Counted from the stretch's first letter, positions 36,121-45,045 are shown. The stretch: 64,000 bases of DNA from RH-AL1 sp050013235 (GCA_050013235.1 JBEKFQ010000010.1:26942-90941), one strand, 5' to 3'. The notes: generated from the letters alone by a model not told the origin. Numbers and translations: made by a program.

Positions 36121-36420
36121 CTATCTCACTTCCTCGTTCGGCGGAGCCGCCAAAAAAAACGGCGAGACCGCACCCCATCGGATCTCGTCCAGCAGGCCGG
36201 ACTCCCGGAGGATTTCGTGTTTGGGATCGCGCGGATCGGCGGTCCGATGCAACGCCGGCTCGATCGTCAGAGCGCCCTTCTTGAACACCGAAGCGGCGCC
36301 GCTAAAGCTGTGATTGCGTTCGATCACACAAACCTTGCGCCCGGCCTTCGCCATCAAGGCAGCGGCCGTCAGGCCTCCCAGCCCGGAACCGATGACGGCA
36401 ATGTCAAAAGATAATTCCCC
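36121..36420 (-). pseudogene. N-terminal remnant of a phytoene-dehydrogenase-like FAD oxidoreductase
   Basis: The reverse strand encodes about 100 residues beginning ELSFDIAVIGSGLGGLTAAA, a complete dinucleotide-binding GxGxxG, and then KAGRKVCVIERNHSFSGAAS and TIEPALHRTADPRD. This is the start of a carotenoid-isomerase / phytoene-desaturase-type flavoprotein normally of about 500 residues. It stops at TAG 36121-36123 after PPNEEVR. No in-frame ATG is seen before the Rossmann motif, so both ends are damaged. It is a 5' fragment of a lost gene. An FNR/FixK-type site lies just upstream. Confidence 0.75.
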
Positions 36421-36458
36421 TATAGTATATTTATAGGCATCAATGCAAACTGGCCGCT

Positions 36459-36472
36459 TTGATCTATGTCAA
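36459..36472. promoter_or_regulatory. FNR/FixK-type binding site
   Basis: TTGATCTATGTCAA is an exact TTGA-N6-TCAA anaerobox. It is about 40 bp before the oxidoreductase remnant (minus strand) and 265 bp before the chemoreceptor gene (plus strand). The rest of the gap 36421-36736 holds nothing else recognisable. Confidence 0.55.
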
Positions 36473-36736
36473 AACGTACGCCGACGTGGACGGGCCCGAA
36501 GAAATACGGAATCGATGGTCTGCGGTGAGTATTTCATTAACCTCGATGCTATATCTGCCCCCAATAACATGTTTTTACATCAAGGCACAACCTAAATGAC
36601 TGGTATTCGACACCATATGTTCATTACAGGACTTAATTCGCAACCGCCATTCCCTCGATGAGCCCCGCATCAAAACGTTCAGCCCCCGGCAGCCACTGAC
36701 CGGAGATCAAGTCCGTTCGCGGACGAAAGGAAGATT

Positions 36737-38986
36737 ATGTCGATTGGACAGCGGATATCGGTGATCGTGATCCTGCCGATCATCGCCTTGATGGGCTTTT
36801 CCGGATGGATATTGTCCGAGAGGTGGTCGGAATCGGTGCAAATGCAAAATGTGATGGCGGGGAGCGGGATCATCGCGACCGTGAACGACCTCGTCAGCAA
36901 TTTCCAGCGAGAACGCGGTCGTTCGGCGCTATTTCTCGGTTCGAAGGGCACCCAATACGGTCAAGAATTGACTGCGCAGCGCCAGACCACGGACGACAAG
37001 CGCGGCGTCTTCATCGCCGCGGCGCAGCCCGCGATCCTCGCCCAGCTCCAGCCCGCCGTCGCCAAATCGATTGAAGAGGCGAACGGCGCTCTCGTAAGCT
37101 TGAACAAATTGCGGGAGGCCGTATCGAATCAAAGCATCGCGGCCGGCGATGCATCGAAGACGTATTCGGCGATGATCGACCGGTTTCTCACCGTGTCGCT
37201 TGTCATCGTCCATGACATTGACCGCTCGCAAGTCAAGAACGCCGCGCTTGCGTCAAGTCTTCTGCAGAGAGCGTCCGAGCGGGCGGGTATAACGCGCGCC
37301 ACCGGTTCGAATGGATTGGCGGCGGGCGGATTCAGCGTCGAGCAACTCGTCCGGCTTGCCAACCTGGAAGCCGAGGAGGCGGAATTCATAAGCCTCTTTA
37401 AAGAGTTCGCCCCTCCCGAAATCCGGGCGGCCTACACGGTCGCGGCGAACTCGGCCGGGGCGGTGGAAGTCTCCCGGTTGCGCCAGACGATCCTGGCGGC
37501 CAAGCCCGGCGAGCCGGTCACGGACATCGACGGCGCGCAATGGTTCAAGGCGGCCACCGCCCACGTCGACATGCTCGTGGGCATTCAAGACCAGCTGCTG
37601 AGAACCGTTGTCGCGGGAGCCACGGGCGGGCGCGACGAGGCAAACTGGCAAGTGGCCACGACCGCAGCCATCGCGGCCATTGTCATGGCCGTCATCCTCG
37701 GTCTCGGCATTGTGACGACGCGCTCCGTCACGCGTCCCATCGTCGCCATGGTATCGGCGATGCGGCGTCTCGCGGCGGGCGACCTGAGCGTCGAAATTCC
37801 CGCCACGCGGCGCAAGGACGAGATCGGCCAAATGGCCAAGGCCGTGCTCGTGTTTCAGCAGGCGGCGGTCGAGAACGCGCGTCTGGAACGCGAGGCGGCC
37901 GGGCATCGCGCGCGGGCCGAAGGAGAGCACGCCCGCAACGAACAGGCTCAGCGGGAGGCGACCGAACAGGAACGGGCGATCGTCAAAAGCTCTATTGGCA
38001 CCGCCTTGACCAAGCTGGAGGCCAAGGACCTAACTTATCGCATGACAGGCGACATACACGAAGCGTATCGCCAGCTGCAAACGGACTTCAACGCCGCAAT
38101 CGGCCAGCTTGAAGACGCGATGCGGAGCGTGACCGGCAGTACAAACATGATTTCCTCCGGCTCCCGGGAGATTTTGACGGCCTCCGACGATCTGTCGCTC
38201 CGTACCGAACAGCAGGCCGCGAGCCTCGAGGAGACCGCGGCGGCGCTTGATGAAATTACCGCGACCGTCAAGAAATCGGCGGAAGGGGCGAGCCATGCGC
38301 GCCAGGTCGTCACCACCGCCGACCAAGACGCCAAGAAAAGCATACTGGTGGTGCGCCAAACGGTCGAGGCGATGGATGGAATCGCGAAGTCTTCGCAGCA
38401 GATCAACCAGATCATCGGCGTGATCGATGAGATCGCCTTCCAGACCAATCTGCTCGCTCTGAACGCGGGGGTCGAGGCCGCGCGCGCGGGCGACGCGGGC
38501 AAAGGCTTTGCCGTGGTGGCTTCCGAAGTGCGCGCGCTGGCGCAGCGCTCGGCGGAGGCGGCCAAGGAAATCAAGGGCCTCATTTCGGCTTCGACGACGC
38601 AGGTCGATTACGGCGTCAAGCTGGTGGCCGAGACCGGCAAGTCGCTGGAGCGCATCATGGCGCAAGTGTCGGAGATCAACGACGTGGTCTCGGCGATCGC
38701 CGCGGGCGCGCACGAACAAGCGGAAGGACTGGAACAAATCAACACGGCGATCAACCAGATGGATCAGGCGACGCAGCGAAATGCGGCGATGGTCGAGGAA
38801 TCGACGGCCGCGAGCCATTCCCTGTCACAGGAGACCGATCAGCTTGCGGGACTTGTCGGACAATTCCAGGTTGGCCGGCCGGGCGGCGGCGACACCCTGC
38901 GCGCCCAATTACAAAAGGCGGCACCGCATGCCTTCCGGCAGCCGGCGAAAACCCAGCTTGTTTCGAGGACGGGAAACCGCGCTTAG
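36737..38986 (+). CDS. Methyl-accepting chemotaxis protein with NIT sensor domain
   Basis: Transmembrane chemoreceptor of 749 residues. A first helix (VIVILPIIALMGFSGWIL, about 9-26) leads to a periplasmic NIT domain (about 55-290: NFQRERGRSALFLGSKG, ERAGITRATGSNGLAAGGFS), the type associated with nitrate/nitrite sensing. A second helix (TAAIAAIVMAVILGLGIVTT, near 315), HAMP (TRSVTRPIVAMVSAMRRLAA) and the signalling domain follow, with the conserved hairpin tip IDEIAFQTNLLALNAGVEAA. AAAGGAAG precedes the ATG. There is no C-terminal NWETF-type tether. No che operon is in the window. The ligand is inferred from the domain only. Confidence 0.94.
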   Translation: MSIGQRISVIVILPIIALMGFSGWILSERWSESVQMQNVMAGSGIIATVNDLVSNFQRERGRSALFLGSKGTQYGQELTAQRQTTDDKRGVFIAAAQPAILAQLQPAVAKSIEEANGALVSLNKLREAVSNQSIAAGDASKTYSAMIDRFLTVSLVIVHDIDRSQVKNAALASSLLQRASERAGITRATGSNGLAAGGFSVEQLVRLANLEAEEAEFISLFKEFAPPEIRAAYTVAANSAGAVEVSRLRQTILAAKPGEPVTDIDGAQWFKAATAHVDMLVGIQDQLLRTVVAGATGGRDEANWQVATTAAIAAIVMAVILGLGIVTTRSVTRPIVAMVSAMRRLAAGDLSVEIPATRRKDEIGQMAKAVLVFQQAAVENARLEREAAGHRARAEGEHARNEQAQREATEQERAIVKSSIGTALTKLEAKDLTYRMTGDIHEAYRQLQTDFNAAIGQLEDAMRSVTGSTNMISSGSREILTASDDLSLRTEQQAASLEETAAALDEITATVKKSAEGASHARQVVTTADQDAKKSILVVRQTVEAMDGIAKSSQQINQIIGVIDEIAFQTNLLALNAGVEAARAGDAGKGFAVVASEVRALAQRSAEAAKEIKGLISASTTQVDYGVKLVAETGKSLERIMAQVSEINDVVSAIAAGAHEQAEGLEQINTAINQMDQATQRNAAMVEESTAASHSLSQETDQLAGLVGQFQVGRPGGGDTLRAQLQKAAPHAFRQPAKTQLVSRTGNRA

Positions 38987-39145
38987 GCGCAAGCAGCCGG
39001 CGCTGCGATTCACGCAATGAGGCGACGCAGCCGGTACGCCCATGGACCGGGGATGGTGAATGGCGATCCCTCCGGCGGCGATCCCGGCGGTTGGGAGGAG
39101 TTCCGGGCCACCCGCCCATTCTCCACCGTTATTTTCGGCCGGCCT

Positions 39146-39814
39146 TCACGGCCACGGCGACCGCGCGGCTCCGCCTAGCGGCTGCGCGAAGGGCGCGGGC
39201 TGATCGATCTCCACGCCATGGCGCGCCGCAAGCGTCAGAATCGTCTGCGCGAGGACATGCGGGCGCTGGTCGAGCAGAAGCAGCGCGATCACCCGCTCGC
39301 GATACCGGCCCCGCCAGCGCGCGCACCAGTCGCCGGCCCGGAACGGATTGTAAAAACTTGGCCCGTCTTCCCTCAGGGTCAACCGGACCGCGCAAGCGCC
39401 CGCTCCGCTCGTCACTAATTCCGCGCGCGAGAAAGCCGTCCACGCGATCCACTCGTTCCCCAAGCGCGCGTCGTGCAGGCCTTCGCCATCCACCGCCAAA
39501 CACGCGCGGCGGTGCTTTAAATCCCGAATGGCCGTGATCACCACCCCGGCGGGCACGCCGGCAAAGCCCGCAAAAAGTCCCGCGGCCCCAAACTTAAAGG
39601 CATATTGGCCCAAACCGGCGGCGGGACTGAGGAAAAAAGCCACACCGAGGAATAAACAGGCGCCGGCAATCAAAAAAGCGGCGGCGCCAACGACCCCGAG
39701 CCGCCAGCCCGGCCGCGCCTCGAGCGGCAGCAGGACCCGCTCGAGCCTCTTTCCCGGGGGCGCCAAAAATCCAGCTTCGACTGGAATGTGCAGGGCTCGA
39801 TCGAAGATGCTCAT
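39146..39814 (-). CDS. Hypothetical membrane protein
   Basis: 222 residues without a recognised family. Two membrane helices lie at about residues 38-62 (LGVVGAAAFLIAGACLFLGV) and 70-95 (FKFGAAGLFAGFAGVPAGVV), followed by a soluble part of about 120 residues with strand-like segments (RRACLAVDGEGLHDARLGNE, WIAWTAFSRAELV) that could be a PH-like domain; the arrangement resembles bacterial PH/STM-type membrane proteins, but this is a guess. GC content and codon use look normal. It is divergent from recA, about 230 bp away. Confidence 0.6.
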   Translation of the reverse strand: MSIFDRALHIPVEAGFLAPPGKRLERVLLPLEARPGWRLGVVGAAAFLIAGACLFLGVAFFLSPAAGLGQYAFKFGAAGLFAGFAGVPAGVVITAIRDLKHRRACLAVDGEGLHDARLGNEWIAWTAFSRAELVTSGAGACAVRLTLREDGPSFYNPFRAGDWCARWRGRYRERVIALLLLDQRPHVLAQTILTLAARHGVEIDQPAPFAQPLGGAARSPWP

Positions 39815-39957
39815 GCCATGCCTCCACGGCGCGGGAGAGGAAAAAGCGAACCGGCTATCTCCGCTTTAACGTAAAACCATCCGGACCGTTCAAAAGATTG
39901 TCCGCGACAGAAAAGCCGCCACACCCGCGGTTGCACGAAATTAATGCGCACTCACAC

Positions 39958-39985
39958 TTGCTCATGAGAACAAATCATGTACAGT
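39958..39985 (+). promoter_or_regulatory. recA promoter with LexA (SOS) box
   Basis: GAAC (39968-39971), 7 bp, GTAC (39979-39982), one mismatch from the alphaproteobacterial SOS box GAAC-N7-GAAC. It lies between a possible -35 (TTGCTC, 39958) and -10 (TACAGT, 39980), 64 bp before the recA start. Confidence 0.55.
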
Positions 39986-40045
39986 ACCTCGGACGAAGCC
40001 ATATTGCGCTGCCTGCCCACCCCGTGCCAGAAGGATTATGAAGTC

Positions 40046-41128
40046 ATGAGTCAAGCCAATCTCCGCCTCGTGGAAGGATCGTCCGTGGATAAGACTAAGG
40101 CGCTGGAAGCAGCGCTGTCGCAGATCGAGCGCTCCTTCGGGAAGGGCTCGATCATGCGGCTCGGCAAAAACCAAAAAGCGATGGAAATCGAGACGATCTC
40201 GACGGGATCGCTGGGTCTCGATATCGCTTTGGGCGTCGGCGGCCTGCCGCGTGGCCGGGTCATCGAGATTTACGGGCCGGAATCCTCGGGCAAAACGACG
40301 CTGACGCTGCATGTGATTGCGGAAGCGCAGAAATCGGGGGGCGTTTGCGCCTTTATCGATGCCGAACATGCGCTCGATCCGGTCTATGCGCGCAAACTCG
40401 GCGTCAATCTCGAGGATCTCTTGATCTCCCAGCCCGATACGGGTGAGCAAGCGCTCGAAATCACGGATACCTTGGTACGCTCGGGCGCGGTCGACGTGCT
40501 CGTGATCGATTCGGTCGCGGCGCTGACGCCTCGCGCCGAAATCGACGGCGAAATGGGCGATAGCCAGCCGGGCCTCCAGGCGCGTCTCATGAGCCAGGCT
40601 TTGCGGAAGCTCACGGCGTCCATCTCCCGCTCGCATACGATGGTGATTTTCATCAATCAGATTCGCATGAAGATCGGGGTGATGTACGGCTCGCCCGAGA
40701 CCACGACCGGCGGGAATGCGCTGAAATTTTATGCCTCCGTCCGCCTCGACATCCGGCGCATCGGCTCGATCAAGGATCGCGAAGAGGTCACGGGCAACCA
40801 AACCCGCGTCAAAGTCGTCAAGAACAAAGTGGCGCCCCCCTTCAAACAAGTCGAATTCGACATCATGTATGGCGAGGGCATTTCCAAGCTCGGGGAATTG
40901 ATCGATCTCGGCGTCAAGGCCGGCGTGGTCGAGAAATCCGGCGCTTGGTTCTCCTACGACAGTCAGCGGCTTGGACAAGGCCGTGAAAATGCAAAAGCCT
41001 TCCTCAAGAGCAATCCCGCGGCGGCGGAAAAGATCGAACGTTCGATCCGGGAGAATTCCGGCCTGATCGCCGATAAGATTCTCGACCAGGTCGACGAAAA
41101 GGACATCGAGGACGCGGACGAGGCCTGA
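40046..41128 (+). CDS. recA: Recombinase RecA
   Basis: ATP-dependent strand-exchange protein and co-protease for LexA. The ATG at 40046 (MSQANLRLVEGSSVDKTKAL) gives 360 residues; the frame is open to 39977, but that start lies in the SOS box. Walker A is GPESSGKT (77-84). FIDAEHALDPVYARKLGVNL, DVLVIDSVAALTPRAEIDGE and FINQIRMKIGVMYGSPETTT are conserved RecA stretches. The acidic C-terminus EKDIEDADEA is normal. It works downstream of AddAB, also in this window. Confidence 0.98.
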   Translation: MSQANLRLVEGSSVDKTKALEAALSQIERSFGKGSIMRLGKNQKAMEIETISTGSLGLDIALGVGGLPRGRVIEIYGPESSGKTTLTLHVIAEAQKSGGVCAFIDAEHALDPVYARKLGVNLEDLLISQPDTGEQALEITDTLVRSGAVDVLVIDSVAALTPRAEIDGEMGDSQPGLQARLMSQALRKLTASISRSHTMVIFINQIRMKIGVMYGSPETTTGGNALKFYASVRLDIRRIGSIKDREEVTGNQTRVKVVKNKVAPPFKQVEFDIMYGEGISKLGELIDLGVKAGVVEKSGAWFSYDSQRLGQGRENAKAFLKSNPAAAEKIERSIRENSGLIADKILDQVDEKDIEDADEA

Positions 41129-41157
41129 GGCGTCCGGTTTTCGCAAGGTCAAGCTCG

Positions 41158-41179
41158 AGCAAGCTTCGAAAAGCTTGCT
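41158..41179 (+). terminator. Hairpin between recA and alaS
   Basis: AGCAAGCTT (41158-41166) pairs perfectly with AAGCTTGCT (41171-41179) around CGAA. It is 30 nt after the recA stop and has no T-run. Confidence 0.45.
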
Positions 41180-41320
41180 TGACGCCACGCCTGTCTCGAC
41201 AGCCCTCGAGCTCGCCGCTAGAAGGAGCCTGCATTTTGCTGCCGAGGCGGGATCATGCGGGCGTTTTGGCTGGGGCAGCCGGGCATGTGCCCGGCCATGG
41301 AAGAGTGGTTTGTAAGCGAC

Positions 41321-44002
41321 ATGAACGGGAACGGCGTCAACGAAATCCGGTCGGCCTTTCTCGATTATTTCGGGCGTAATGGGCATGAAATCGTGCCCTC
41401 GTCGCCTCTGGTCCCGCGCAACGACCCGAGCCTGATGTTCACCAATGCGGGCATGGTGCAGTTCAAGAATGTCTTCACCGGCCACGAGCGGCTGCCTTAC
41501 ACCCGCGCGGCGAGCGCCCAAAAATGCGTCCGGGCCGGCGGCAAGCATAACGATCTCGACAATGTCGGCTATACCGCGCGGCATCACACTTTTTTCGAGA
41601 TGCTCGGCAATTTCTCCTTCGGGGATTATTTCAAGCCGGACGCCATCGAATTGGCGTGGAATCTGATCACCAAGACCTATGGCCTCCCGGTCGATCGCCT
41701 GCTCGTCACCGTCTATCACGACGACGAAGACGCCTTCGATCTCTGGAAGAAAATCGCGGGTTTCCCGGATTCGAAGATTATCCGCATCGCGACCAGCGAT
41801 AATTTCTGGTCGATGGGCGATACCGGACCCTGCGGTCCCTGTTCCGAGATTTTCTTCGACCAAGGCGACAAACTCTGGGGTGGTCCGCCCGGCAGCGCCG
41901 AGGAAGATGGCGACCGGTTCCTGGAATTCTGGAACCTCGTGTTCATGCAATACGAGCAAATCGGGCCGGGCGAGCGCCGCAGCCTTCCCCGTCCCTCGAT
42001 CGACACGGGCATGGGGCTCGAGCGCATCGCGGCTTTGCTCCAGGGCGTCACGTCGAATTACGATATCGATCTCATGCGCGTCCTCATCGGCGCCATCGCG
42101 GATGCGACCTCGACGGACCCCAAGGGGCCGCTCAAAGCCAGCCACCGGGTGATCGCCGATCATCTCCGGGCCTGCTCGTTTCTCGTCGCCGACGGCGTGC
42201 TTCCTTCGAATGAAGGGCGCGGCTATGTGCTGCGCCGGATCATGCGGCGGGCGATGCGCCACGCCCAAATCCTCGGAGCGGCCGAGCCGCTGCTGTGGCG
42301 CATGGTTCCAGCGCTCACGCGCGAAATGGGTCAGGCCTATCCCGAACTGCTGCGGGCCGAGGCCCTCATCATAGAGACCTTCCGCCTCGAAGAAACCCGC
42401 TTCCGGATTACCCTCGCGCGGGGGCTCTCGATTCTTGAAGACGAGACGCGGACGCTGGAGCCCGGCGGCACTTTGCCGGGGGAAGTCGCCTTCAAGCTCT
42501 ACGACACCTACGGCTTTCCCCTCGACCTGACGCAAGATGCCCTGCGCGCCCGCGCGCTCGGCGTCGATACCCAAGGTTTCGAGACCGCGATGGCCCGCCA
42601 AAAGGCCGAGGCGCGCAAAGCCTGGTCCGGATCCGGCGAGGCGGCGACGGACCGGCATTGGTTCGCGCTGCGCGACGCAATTGGGGCGACCGAATTCTTG
42701 GGCCATGCGACGGAGCGGGTCGAGGCGAAGGTTGCCGCCATCTTGAGGGGCGGCGTCGAGGTTGACCGGCTCGAGGCCGGCGAGACGGCGGCCATCGTCT
42801 TGAACCAGACCCCGTTTTACGGCGAATCCGGCGGCCAGGTCGGCGATACCGGAGCCATGCGCGCCAAGGACACGCTCTTTACCGTCACCAATACGCAGAA
42901 GAAGCTCGGCGATCTCTTCGTCCACGAGGGAACCCTCGTTTCCGGCGCGATCGCCGCTGGCATGACGCTGGATTGCGCCGTCGATCATGACAGGCGGAGC
43001 GGCATCAGGGCCAATCATTCCGCGACCCATCTGCTCCACGAGGCGTTACGGCTGACGCTCGGCGATCATGTCGCGCAAAAGGGTTCGCTCGTCGCCCCCG
43101 ACCGGCTGCGGTTCGACTTTTCCCACCAAAAACCGATTTCGCCGGAAGAGCTCGCTCGAATCGAAGATATCGCCAACCGCGCCGTGCTCGACAATACACC
43201 GGTGGTGACGCGTCAAATGGCGGTGGATGCCGCCATCCAATCCGGCGCCCGCGCGCTCTTTGGCGAAAAATACGGCGATGAAGTTCGCGTGGTCTCGATG
43301 GGGATCGCGCATGACCCGGAAATCACCGGGCGCCCGTTTTCCGTCGAGCTTTGCGGAGGCACCCATGTCACGCGCACCGGCGACATCGGGCTGATCACGA
43401 TCACGGGGGAAAGCGCCGTCGCATCGGGCGTGCGCCGCGTCGAGGCCAAGACTGGGGCGGCGGCGCGTCATCACTTGAATGCGCGGGCCGCCCGCTTGAA
43501 CGAACTCGCCCAGCAGCTTCGCGCGCCGGAAGAAGAGGCAGCCAAGCGCCTCGCCGCGCTGATCGAAGAGCGCCGGAAGCTGGAACGCGAGCTTGCCGAC
43601 GCGCGCAAGACGATCGCCTTGGGCGGCAGCAAAGGCGCCGCCGCGCCCGCGGCCATCGAGATCGACGGGATCAAATTCCTCGGCAAAGCCATTTCCGGCG
43701 TCGAGATCAAGGATTTGAAGGCCATCGCCGACGAGGCCAAGCAAAGCCTGGGATCGGGCGTCGTGGCGATTGTCGGAACGTCCGGCGACGGCAAGGCCGG
43801 CGTCGTCGTGGCGGTCACGCCCGATCTGACCGGACAGTTCGATGCCGTGGCGCTTGTGCGCGCCGCCTCGGAACAACTCGGTGGCAAAGGCGGCGGCGGC
43901 CGCCGCGACATGGCCCAGGCCGGCGGCCCCAATGGCGAAGCCGCGCAAGCCGCCATCGATGCCGTCGGCGCTCTTTTGCGCGCGCACGCGGAAGCGGGCT
44001 AA
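41321..44002 (+). CDS. alaS: Alanyl-tRNA synthetase
   Basis: Charges tRNA-Ala and edits Ser/Gly errors. Starting at ATG 41321 (MNGNGVNEIRSAFLDYFGRN), it has 893 residues, the usual size; the frame is open to 41255, but the added 22 residues are not family-like. Class II motifs are LMFTNAGMVQFKNVFTG and ARHHTFFEMLGNFSFGDYF (motif 2). The editing domain has HSATHLLHEAL and CGGTHV (zinc site). The C-terminal oligomerisation domain ends in GGKGGGGRRDMAQAGG. The recA-alaS order is general in Alphaproteobacteria. Confidence 0.97.
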   Translation: MNGNGVNEIRSAFLDYFGRNGHEIVPSSPLVPRNDPSLMFTNAGMVQFKNVFTGHERLPYTRAASAQKCVRAGGKHNDLDNVGYTARHHTFFEMLGNFSFGDYFKPDAIELAWNLITKTYGLPVDRLLVTVYHDDEDAFDLWKKIAGFPDSKIIRIATSDNFWSMGDTGPCGPCSEIFFDQGDKLWGGPPGSAEEDGDRFLEFWNLVFMQYEQIGPGERRSLPRPSIDTGMGLERIAALLQGVTSNYDIDLMRVLIGAIADATSTDPKGPLKASHRVIADHLRACSFLVADGVLPSNEGRGYVLRRIMRRAMRHAQILGAAEPLLWRMVPALTREMGQAYPELLRAEALIIETFRLEETRFRITLARGLSILEDETRTLEPGGTLPGEVAFKLYDTYGFPLDLTQDALRARALGVDTQGFETAMARQKAEARKAWSGSGEAATDRHWFALRDAIGATEFLGHATERVEAKVAAILRGGVEVDRLEAGETAAIVLNQTPFYGESGGQVGDTGAMRAKDTLFTVTNTQKKLGDLFVHEGTLVSGAIAAGMTLDCAVDHDRRSGIRANHSATHLLHEALRLTLGDHVAQKGSLVAPDRLRFDFSHQKPISPEELARIEDIANRAVLDNTPVVTRQMAVDAAIQSGARALFGEKYGDEVRVVSMGIAHDPEITGRPFSVELCGGTHVTRTGDIGLITITGESAVASGVRRVEAKTGAAARHHLNARAARLNELAQQLRAPEEEAAKRLAALIEERRKLERELADARKTIALGGSKGAAAPAAIEIDGIKFLGKAISGVEIKDLKAIADEAKQSLGSGVVAIVGTSGDGKAGVVVAVTPDLTGQFDAVALVRAASEQLGGKGGGGRRDMAQAGGPNGEAAQAAIDAVGALLRAHAEAG

Positions 44003-44036
44003 ATCCGGGCCGCGCTTGATGGCTTGCCCGGCCTCG

Positions 44037-44081
44037 AGCGCTTGTAACCGGGGCGGAATCGCCCCGGCGATCGCAAGCGCT
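44037..44081 (+). terminator. Large hairpin after alaS
   Basis: AGCGCTTG (44037-44044) pairs with CAAGCGCT (44074-44081); inside it CCGGGGCG (44048-44055) pairs with CGCCCCGG (44060-44067), loop GAAT. It is 35 nt after the stop, without a T-run. The rest of 44082-44389 is AT-rich and is probably the phasin promoter region. Confidence 0.55.
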
Positions 44082-44389
44082 GGCGTTCAAACGGCGCGCA
44101 TTTCCCAAAAAGCCGGCGGGTTCTTGCATTCGAAATAACGCAATCGTGCAACGCCGAATTTCAATCCGTCCCAAATCACACAATCCGGTTGCAGACGCCA
44201 CAATATGATTAAAATAAAAAAATTACCTGACGTTCGAATGACAAAGAGTGCCTAAATCCAACTTGTGACAGATTAAATATTTCCCCTTCGACCCTACCAA
44301 AGGGACACAAAAGTCACGACATCGTGCTAACTTGAGCAAGTATGGATTTTGGCGTTCCATGCGCGATCCATCGCTTTAGGGAGATCGTT

Positions 44390-44932
44390 ATGACTGACAA
44401 CAATAGCGTGAATGATGCCGGTGAAGCGCTCGGCGGCTTTGGCTTTGCATCGAAATCGATCCAGACTTTCGCGTCCGAAGTCGCGCGTCTTTCCAAAGAG
44501 ACCGTCGACGAGACGACCCTGCTCGTGGAAAAGCTCCGGAGCGCGAAAACGCTTGACGAGGTCGTTTCGCTCCAAACCTCGTTCGTCCAACAATCCTTCT
44601 CGAAATATGCCGATTACACCCGCCGCTTCGGCGAGCTTTTCGCCGCCGTGCCGCTTGAAATCGCCAAGCAAAGCCATGCGGCGTTGCAGAAGACATCGGA
44701 AGCCGTGACCAAGGCCACGGAACAAGTGAGCCAGCACTTGCAGCATGGCGCGGAACAAGCGAGCCAGCAGGTTCAGCACGCGGCCGGGCAAGCCGCCCAA
44801 CACGTCGAACAAGCTCCCGCGCAGTTCAACCAAAACTTCCAGAACAACGATCAAAACTACAATAACAATCAGAGCTATAATAACGATCAAAACTTCAATA
44901 ACAACCAGAACTACAACAATCATAATTACTAG
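44390..44932 (+). CDS. Phasin-family protein with Asn/Gln/Tyr-rich tail
   Basis: 180 residues, with AGGGAG 7 nt before the ATG at 44390 (an in-frame ATG at 44342 has none). Residues about 15-120 match phasins: FGFASKSIQTFASEVARLSK, LVEKLRSAKTLDEVVSLQTS, SKYADYTRRFGELFAAVPLE. Phasins coat PHB granules or, in some cases, act as chaperones. An amphipathic Gln/His-rich coil follows (VSQHLQHGAEQASQQVQHAA). The last 34 residues are almost only Asn, Gln, Tyr, Asp and Phe, in short imperfect repeats (DQNYNNNQSYNNDQNF), a low-complexity, prion-like sequence in AT-rich codons unlike the rest of the gene. The stop TAG runs into a palindromic repeat. Confidence 0.85.
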   Translation: MTDNNSVNDAGEALGGFGFASKSIQTFASEVARLSKETVDETTLLVEKLRSAKTLDEVVSLQTSFVQQSFSKYADYTRRFGELFAAVPLEIAKQSHAALQKTSEAVTKATEQVSQHLQHGAEQASQQVQHAAGQAAQHVEQAPAQFNQNFQNNDQNYNNNQSYNNDQNFNNNQNYNNHNY

Positions 44933-45045
44933 AGCGCGTTTCGCACGGGTGGGATCACCCGTGTGATATGAACCCGACCTCTTTATAAGAGGTGAGAGCA
45001 TGTCCTTGATCGCGGAAGTTAGCAACCGTGGTGGGGAATGCTCTA
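44931..45045 (-). repeat. Mosaic palindromic repeat, copy 9 (full length)
   Basis: Module 2 is CACGGGTG / CACCCGTG around GGAT, 8 perfect pairs but of entirely different sequence from copies 3, 6 and 7. The linker is CTCTTTATAAGAGGTGAGAGCA, and module 1 is eroded (GCATGTCC ... GGGGAATGCTCTA). Its left end gives the phasin stop TAG, and its right end lies 1 bp from the TGA of the VWA gene. Confidence 0.8.

Noticed and set aside
35544..36414. Open frames of 161 (minus) and 192 (plus) residues
   Set aside because: No recognisable domain or ribosome site; the plus-strand frame runs antisense through the oxidoreductase remnant.
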